Positions 59,830-64,000 of a stretch of DNA of 64,000 nt are shown here, one piece after another. Origin of the DNA: Ardenticatena maritima (GTDB lineage Bacteria; Chloroflexota; Anaerolineae; Ardenticatenales; Ardenticatenaceae); assembly GCF_001306175.1 (NCBI RefSeq), contig NZ_LGKN01000005.1:558001-622000 (forward strand), written 5' to 3'. Position numbers and translations under genes: made by a program. The notes under the pieces are model-generated. The model searched no databases. It had not been told where the DNA came from and was given only the letters and a program-made list of their open reading frames with translations. Position 1 is the first letter of the stretch. The number at the start of each line of letters is the position of its first letter.

Positions 59830-62800
59830 TCACTCCGTTTGGTGCTCCAGCACCGTTTCGGCTTGTTCGTGCAGGGCGTGAAGCGCCGCCACCGTTTCGG
59901 GGGAAGGGTTCGCCCACAAGCCCCGCTCGACGGCTTCAAGCAGGCGTTCGCTGATGGCTTGAAGCGCCCAGGGATTGCTCTGTTGCAAAAAGCGTTGCAT
60001 TTCAGGGTCGAGCGCGTAGCGTTGCGCCACTTCCTCGTACATCCAATCATCCACCACATCGGCGGTCGCATCGTAGCCGAAGAGGTAATCCACTGTGGCG
60101 GCGACTTCCAGCCCCCCCTTGTAGCCATGCTGGCGAATGCGTTCCAGCCATTTGGGGTTCACCACGCGCGTGCGATAGACGCGCAACACTTCTTCGCGCA
60201 AGTCGCGCACTTTCACCCGTGAGGGGTCGTGTGTATCGCCGAAGTAGTGGCGCGGTTTGCGCCCCGTGAGCGCGCGGATGGTGGCAATCATGCCGCCGTG
60301 GAACTGCAAATAATCGTCGCTGTCGAAAATGTCATGTTCGCGGTTGTCCTGATTGTGGAGCGCCACTTCGACGTGGCTCAGGCGGTGGCGGAATGTGTCG
60401 CGCGCGTCCACGCCTTGCTCGTCGGCGGTGTAGGCGTAGCCCCCCCAATTGACGTAGGCTTCGGCGAAATCGTGTTCGTTTTGCCAGTTGCCTTCTTCAA
60501 TCAGCGGCAAAATGCCCGCCCCATACGTGCCCGGCTTTGAACCAAAGATGCGGTAGCGGGCGCGGCGTTCGGCTTCGTTGGCTGAAAGCCCTTGCGCCAT
60601 GAGACGCGCTAGGTCGTCCAGGTAATGCTTGCGGACAAAGTTGCGGTCAAGCGGTTCGGGGCGTTCGATGACGGCGCGCACCGCCTCATCGAGCAGTGCG
60701 ACCAGGTGCGGGAAGGCGTCGCGGAAGAAGCCGCTGATGCGCACGGTCACATCCACGCGGGGGCGTCCCAGTTCTTCCAGCGGAATGACCTCAACGCCCA
60801 CCACGCGGCGGCTGGCGCGATGCCAGACGGGGCGCACGCCCAGCAACGCCAGCGCTTGCGCCACGTCGTCGCCGTGGGTGCGCATGGCGCTGGTGCCCCA
60901 CATGCTCAACCCCACTTCTTCGGGATAGTCGCCTGTTTCGCGGCGGTAGCGTTCCAGCACTTCGCGTGCCAGGTCTTGCCCAACGTGCCAGGCGGCGGGC
61001 GAAGGCAGGGCGCGCGGGTCCACCGCGTAGAAGTTGCGCCCCGTGGGGAGCACGTGGGCGTTGCCCCGTGTGGGGGCGCCGCTGGGTCCGGCGGGGACGT
61101 AGCGCCCGTCAAGCGCGGCGAGCAGATTGGCGATTTCGTCTTCGGTTTGGCGCAGGCGCGGCACCAGGCGCGTGCAAATGAAGGCGAGCACGCAGCGCAC
61201 GTCTTCGTGCGGTGTGGGAAGCGTCTCCGCCAGCACCGCTTCGATGCGGGCGGGGTCGAAGTTGTGCAGGGCGAGCGAGGCGACCAGATGATGCGCGAGT
61301 TCGTCGAGCGCCTGCACCACGTCGCCCGCGGTAATGAGGGGGCGGTCGGCAAGGTCGGCGAGCGCCGTGGGCACGTTCTCCATGCGTCGCCCAAGGGTGT
61401 CGAGCATTTCATCAAGCGCCAGCCCGAACGTGGCGGCGAGGGCGGCGCGCAGGCTGGGCGCGTCCAGGTTGGGCAGGCGGGTGAGCGCCAGCACCAAATC
61501 CACCAGGTCGTCGCCTTCGGGGATGCGCCCCAAAATGTGCAAGCCGCCGCGAATGTGCGCCCCGGCGAGTTCGCAGAGATAGCCGTCCAGGTCTTCAATG
61601 AGGTGGGCAACGTCGCGCCCTTGCATTTCGGCGAGCGAGACGGGCGTGCCGTCCTCGGTTTCGGTGGGGTCCCACTCGTGCACGTGGTCGCCGTGGTCTT
61701 GCCGCATGATGAGCGCCAAATCCTGGTCGAGGTTGGCGCGCTTGATGAGGTCCCAAATCTGGCGCTGGATGATGGGCAATTTGGCGGGGTCGAGCATTTC
61801 GACCTGGTAGTATTCATCCACCAACTGCATGAGTTCCGCGAGTTCACCGTAGCCGTCGGCGGTGGTGATGGGCGGGGTAAGGTGGTCAATGATGACGGCG
61901 TGGGCGCGGCGTTTCGCCTGTGTGCCTTCGCCGGGGTCGTTCAAGATGAAGGGGTAGATGAGCGGCATATCTCCGAGGAACGAATCGGGGTAGCAGGCGG
62001 CGGAAAGCCCAACGCTTTTGCCGGGCAGCCATTCGAGCGTGCCATGTTTGCCCATGTGGACGATGGCGTGGGCGCGCCACTCATCGCGCAACCAGCGGTA
62101 GAGCGCGTAGTAGTAGTGGGGCGGCGGCAGGTCGGGGCGGTGGTAGATGGCGTCGGGGTCCATGCCGTAGCCGCGCGGCGGTTGCAGAACCACCAGGGCG
62201 TTGCCCAAATCGAGGGCGGGCAGGCAGATGTGCCCCTCGTGGACGTAGGCGTCGCCGGGCGGTTCGCCCCATTGGCGCACGATTTCCTCGCGCTGGGCGG
62301 CGGGCAGGTCGTCGAACCAGCGGCGGTACTGCTCAGCGGGAATGCGGATGACGGCGTGCGCGAGTTGCGTTTCGGTGAGGAAGGTCTCGTCGTATGAGCC
62401 GCGTTCCAGCAGAGTGTGGATGAGCGTATCGCCGTCGGGGGGCAGGTTGTGCAGGGTGTAGCCGGCTTCGCGCATGGCGGCGAACAGGCGCATGAGCGAG
62501 GCGGGCGAATCCAGCCCAACGGCGTTCCCCACTTTGGCGGCTTTGCCCGACGAGTTGGTCAGCACGAAGGCGATGCGCTTGTGAGCGTTCGGGGTGCGGC
62601 GCAATTCAGCCAGGCGCAGCGCCAGCCCCACCACACGCGCGATGCGGTCGGGTTCGGGGGCGTAGATGGTCACGTCGAACGTGGCGGCGTCGGCACAGCA
62701 ACCGCCGTCGCAAGCGGGGCGTTTTTCTTTGAACGAGATGGGCACGCCGATGATACGCCCGTCAAATTCGGGCAGGGCGACGTGCATGGCGGTATCGAGC

Positions 62801-64000
62801 GGGTTCAAGCCGCGCGGCGCAATTTCCCATTGCCATTTGCTCACGCCGGCGGGGATGGCTTGCACCACGGGCACGTCCAGCAGGGCAAGCGCTTCCGCCG
62901 ACCAATCGAGGTCGTCGGCGGCGGGTGTGGCGCTGCTCATGGCGAACGCCAGCGTGCTCAACAGCACGTCCACACGGGCGCGTCCCCATTCATCGCGCAG
63001 GAAGGTGAACGCGGCGGGAAAGCCCTCGTCATCTTGCTCGCGGAGCGAGGCGGTGAAGACGGGCAGGGCGTTCGCGCCGTGCGCTTCGATGGCGTGCACC
63101 AGGGCGTCCACAAAGTCGAGGTTGCCGCTGAGCCAGTGGGCGCGGTAGAAGAGCACGCCCACGGTGGGGCGGGCGGGGTCGAGCCAGGTGGGGGTGGGGG
63201 TGCTTTCGGGCGCGTGGGTGGGATGGTAGCACCCATGGGCGGGCAGGTCGCGCGGCGGTTCGTAGTCGTAGGTGGTCAGCAAAAAGTGGTCGGCGAGGAA
63301 GCGGAGCAGGTTCAGCATGTTTTGGCGTCCCCCGGCGTGGAGATAGGCGGCGGCGCTTTCCAGCAAGGCGGGGTCAACGGTTGAAAGGGCGGCGAGTTCG
63401 GGGTCGGGCGCGCCGGCGCCGCTCAGCAAGAGGAGCGCGGTGTCGTGGGCGCGGGCGTGTTCAACCAGCAGGGGCATGCCGGGCACACCGCCGAGGCGTC
63501 CGAGCAGGCGCACGATGATGACGCGCGCGCCGTGCAGGCGTTCGGCAATCAGCCGCTGCATGTGCGCTTCTTGCTTGATGCTGTTCAGGCTGACGGCGTC
63601 CACGCTGGGGAAATCGTCGGGCAGGAGCGGGCGCGCGGCGGCGAGCGTGAGCAGGTCGGTGTCGGCGTGGCTCAGCAGGACGATGTCGGCGGCGGGGTGG
63701 TGGGATGGGCGCGCCGAGGCGGCGGGTGTGGCGGCGGGGGTGGTTTCGCCCGTGAGCAAACGCCCGTCGTGCGTCCAGGTGTAGTAGTCGAAAACGAAAT
63801 CGGCGAGGTCGGGGGGCGGCGGCAGGTAGCCGTCGGCGGCGAGCATGGCTTCGATGTAATCGAAAATGGCGAGGATTTGCTCGCGGCTATTGACCGAGTG
63901 AAACCAGATGGGACGCCCGTCGAAGATGAGCAAAACCACGTTTGCCAGCGGGCAGGGTCCCAGACAACCGCCTTGGGTCAGGTGGACTTTGTTGCGCAGT
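59830..64000 (-). CDS. cobN: Cobaltochelatase subunit CobN with N-terminal [2Fe-2S] domain (5' partial)
   Basis: About 1,390 codons are visible; the frame stays open to the right edge, so the start is missing. The first visible residues read [20 protein letters not shown], the CxxxC ending of a thioredoxin-like [2Fe-2S] ferredoxin domain, joined to the CobN body. CobN marks include [80 protein letters not shown] and [20 protein letters not shown]. CobN inserts cobalt into hydrogenobyrinate diamide using ATP with CobS/CobT-type partners, which lie outside the window. Confidence 0.93.
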   Translation of the reverse strand, partial: LRNKVHLTQGGCLGPCPLANVVLLIFDGRPIWFHSVNSREQILAIFDYIEAMLAADGYLPPPPDLADFVFDYYTWTHDGRLLTGETTPAATPAASARPSHHPAADIVLLSHADTDLLTLAAARPLLPDDFPSVDAVSLNSIKQEAHMQRLIAERLHGARVIIVRLLGRLGGVPGMPLLVEHARAHDTALLLLSGAGAPDPELAALSTVDPALLESAAAYLHAGGRQNMLNLLRFLADHFLLTTYDYEPPRDLPAHGCYHPTHAPESTPTPTWLDPARPTVGVLFYRAHWLSGNLDFVDALVHAIEAHGANALPVFTASLREQDDEGFPAAFTFLRDEWGRARVDVLLSTLAFAMSSATPAADDLDWSAEALALLDVPVVQAIPAGVSKWQWEIAPRGLNPLDTAMHVALPEFDGRIIGVPISFKEKRPACDGGCCADAATFDVTIYAPEPDRIARVVGLALRLAELRRTPNAHKRIAFVLTNSSGKAAKVGNAVGLDSPASLMRLFAAMREAGYTLHNLPPDGDTLIHTLLERGSYDETFLTETQLAHAVIRIPAEQYRRWFDDLPAAQREEIVRQWGEPPGDAYVHEGHICLPALDLGNALVVLQPPRGYGMDPDAIYHRPDLPPPHYYYALYRWLRDEWRAHAIVHMGKHGTLEWLPGKSVGLSAACYPDSFLGDMPLIYPFILNDPGEGTQAKRRAHAVIIDHLTPPITTADGYGELAELMQLVDEYYQVEMLDPAKLPIIQRQIWDLIKRANLDQDLALIMRQDHGDHVHEWDPTETEDGTPVSLAEMQGRDVAHLIEDLDGYLCELAGAHIRGGLHILGRIPEGDDLVDLVLALTRLPNLDAPSLRAALAATFGLALDEMLDTLGRRMENVPTALADLADRPLITAGDVVQALDELAHHLVASLALHNFDPARIEAVLAETLPTPHEDVRCVLAFICTRLVPRLRQTEDEIANLLAALDGRYVPAGPSGAPTRGNAHVLPTGRNFYAVDPRALPSPAAWHVGQDLAREVLERYRRETGDYPEEVGLSMWGTSAMRTHGDDVAQALALLGVRPVWHRASRRVVGVEVIPLEELGRPRVDVTVRISGFFRDAFPHLVALLDEAVRAVIERPEPLDRNFVRKHYLDDLARLMAQGLSANEAERRARYRIFGSKPGTYGAGILPLIEEGNWQNEHDFAEAYVNWGGYAYTADEQGVDARDTFRHRLSHVEVALHNQDNREHDIFDSDDYLQFHGGMIATIRALTGRKPRHYFGDTHDPSRVKVRDLREEVLRVYRTRVVNPKWLERIRQHGYKGGLEVAATVDYLFGYDATADVVDDWMYEEVAQRYALDPEMQRFLQQSNPWALQAISERLLEAVERGLWANPSPETVAALHALHEQAETVLEHQTE

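Noticed and set aside
1-64000. CRISPR arrays, insertion sequences, prophage, integrase sites or tRNA genes
   Set aside because: No repeat-spacer pattern, transposase or integrase frame, or cloverleaf was seen on either strand by eye; a tRNA scan would be needed to be certain.

Overview
The window is a GC-rich (about 60%) piece of a bacterial chromosome, dense with short-gapped operons on both strands. The gene set points to a member of Chloroflexota, probably a non-phototrophic lineage related to Anaerolineae or Ardenticatenia. The clues are a T-box riboswitch before thrS, a SAM-I riboswitch before a zinc-ribbon threonine synthase, an infC that starts at AUU, a PspAB/HtpX pair, an archaeal-type release-factor relative (baeRF/VLRF1 class) and a thiolase of the archaeal/SCP2 type. 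No rRNA gene is present, so this placement is an inference from gene content. I see no insertion sequence, prophage, CRISPR array or tRNA gene.

Layout. 1-2 kb: end of a MenH-type hydrolase, converging on a membrane-anchored M23 peptidase. 2.1-8.7 kb: an exopolysaccharide operon (BcsB-like subunit, processive GT2 synthase with an N-terminal MshEN domain, a polytopic GT-C-like protein) followed by an HtrA lipoprotein protease. 8.7-12.6 kb: a secreted WxG-repeat protein and a penicillin-acylase family enzyme on the minus strand. 12.8-17.2 kb: T-box-thrS, then infC-rpmI-rplT with internal RNA hairpins, then a SpoU rRNA methyltransferase. 17.2-25.2 kb: an AlbA-type regulator coupled to a lipoprotein, ilvE, ilvD and small housekeeping or unknown genes. 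25.2-30.5 kb: an ECF sigma factor, rsmA plus a YabE-like 3D/G5 protein, YebC and ruvC. 30.5-33.6 kb: SAM-I-thrC with two terminators in a row, a degenerate GGDEF protein and an MBL hydrolase. 33.6-39.3 kb: minus-strand guaA, coaE and membrane proteins. 39.4-43.1 kb: an atypical thiolase, an MFS transporter and two small regulators. 43.1-48.5 kb: minus-strand glycosyltransferases, DinB, HNH endonuclease, GNAT, receiver, zinc-ribbon and SWIM proteins.

48.6-49.2 kb is a gene-poor stretch. It holds two tandem palindromes that fit the cyanobacterial LexA-box pattern. They overlap a promoter for what looks like a free-standing structured RNA ending in a perfect intrinsic terminator. This is the best candidate for something undescribed. 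49.2-54.7 kb carries stress and quality-control genes: htpX, pspAB, a baeRF/VLRF1-class factor with its own sigma-like regulator, and dnaK. 55-59.8 kb is the conserved prfA-prmC-threonylcarbamoyl-AMP synthase block followed by two glycosyltransferases. The window ends inside a cobN gene that runs past the right edge and carries a [2Fe-2S] ferredoxin-like module at its N-terminus.

Two themes link the genes. The first is RNA-level control of translation and amino-acid genes: T-box, SAM-I, the AUU start of infC, and hairpins inside the ribosomal-protein and prfA leaders. The second is envelope and polysaccharide metabolism: the Bcs-like synthase, four further glycosyltransferases, the M23 and 3D/G5 wall proteins, HtrA and HtpX. 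Most gene starts were set from Shine-Dalgarno placement. Functions marked unknown are truly unrecognised.
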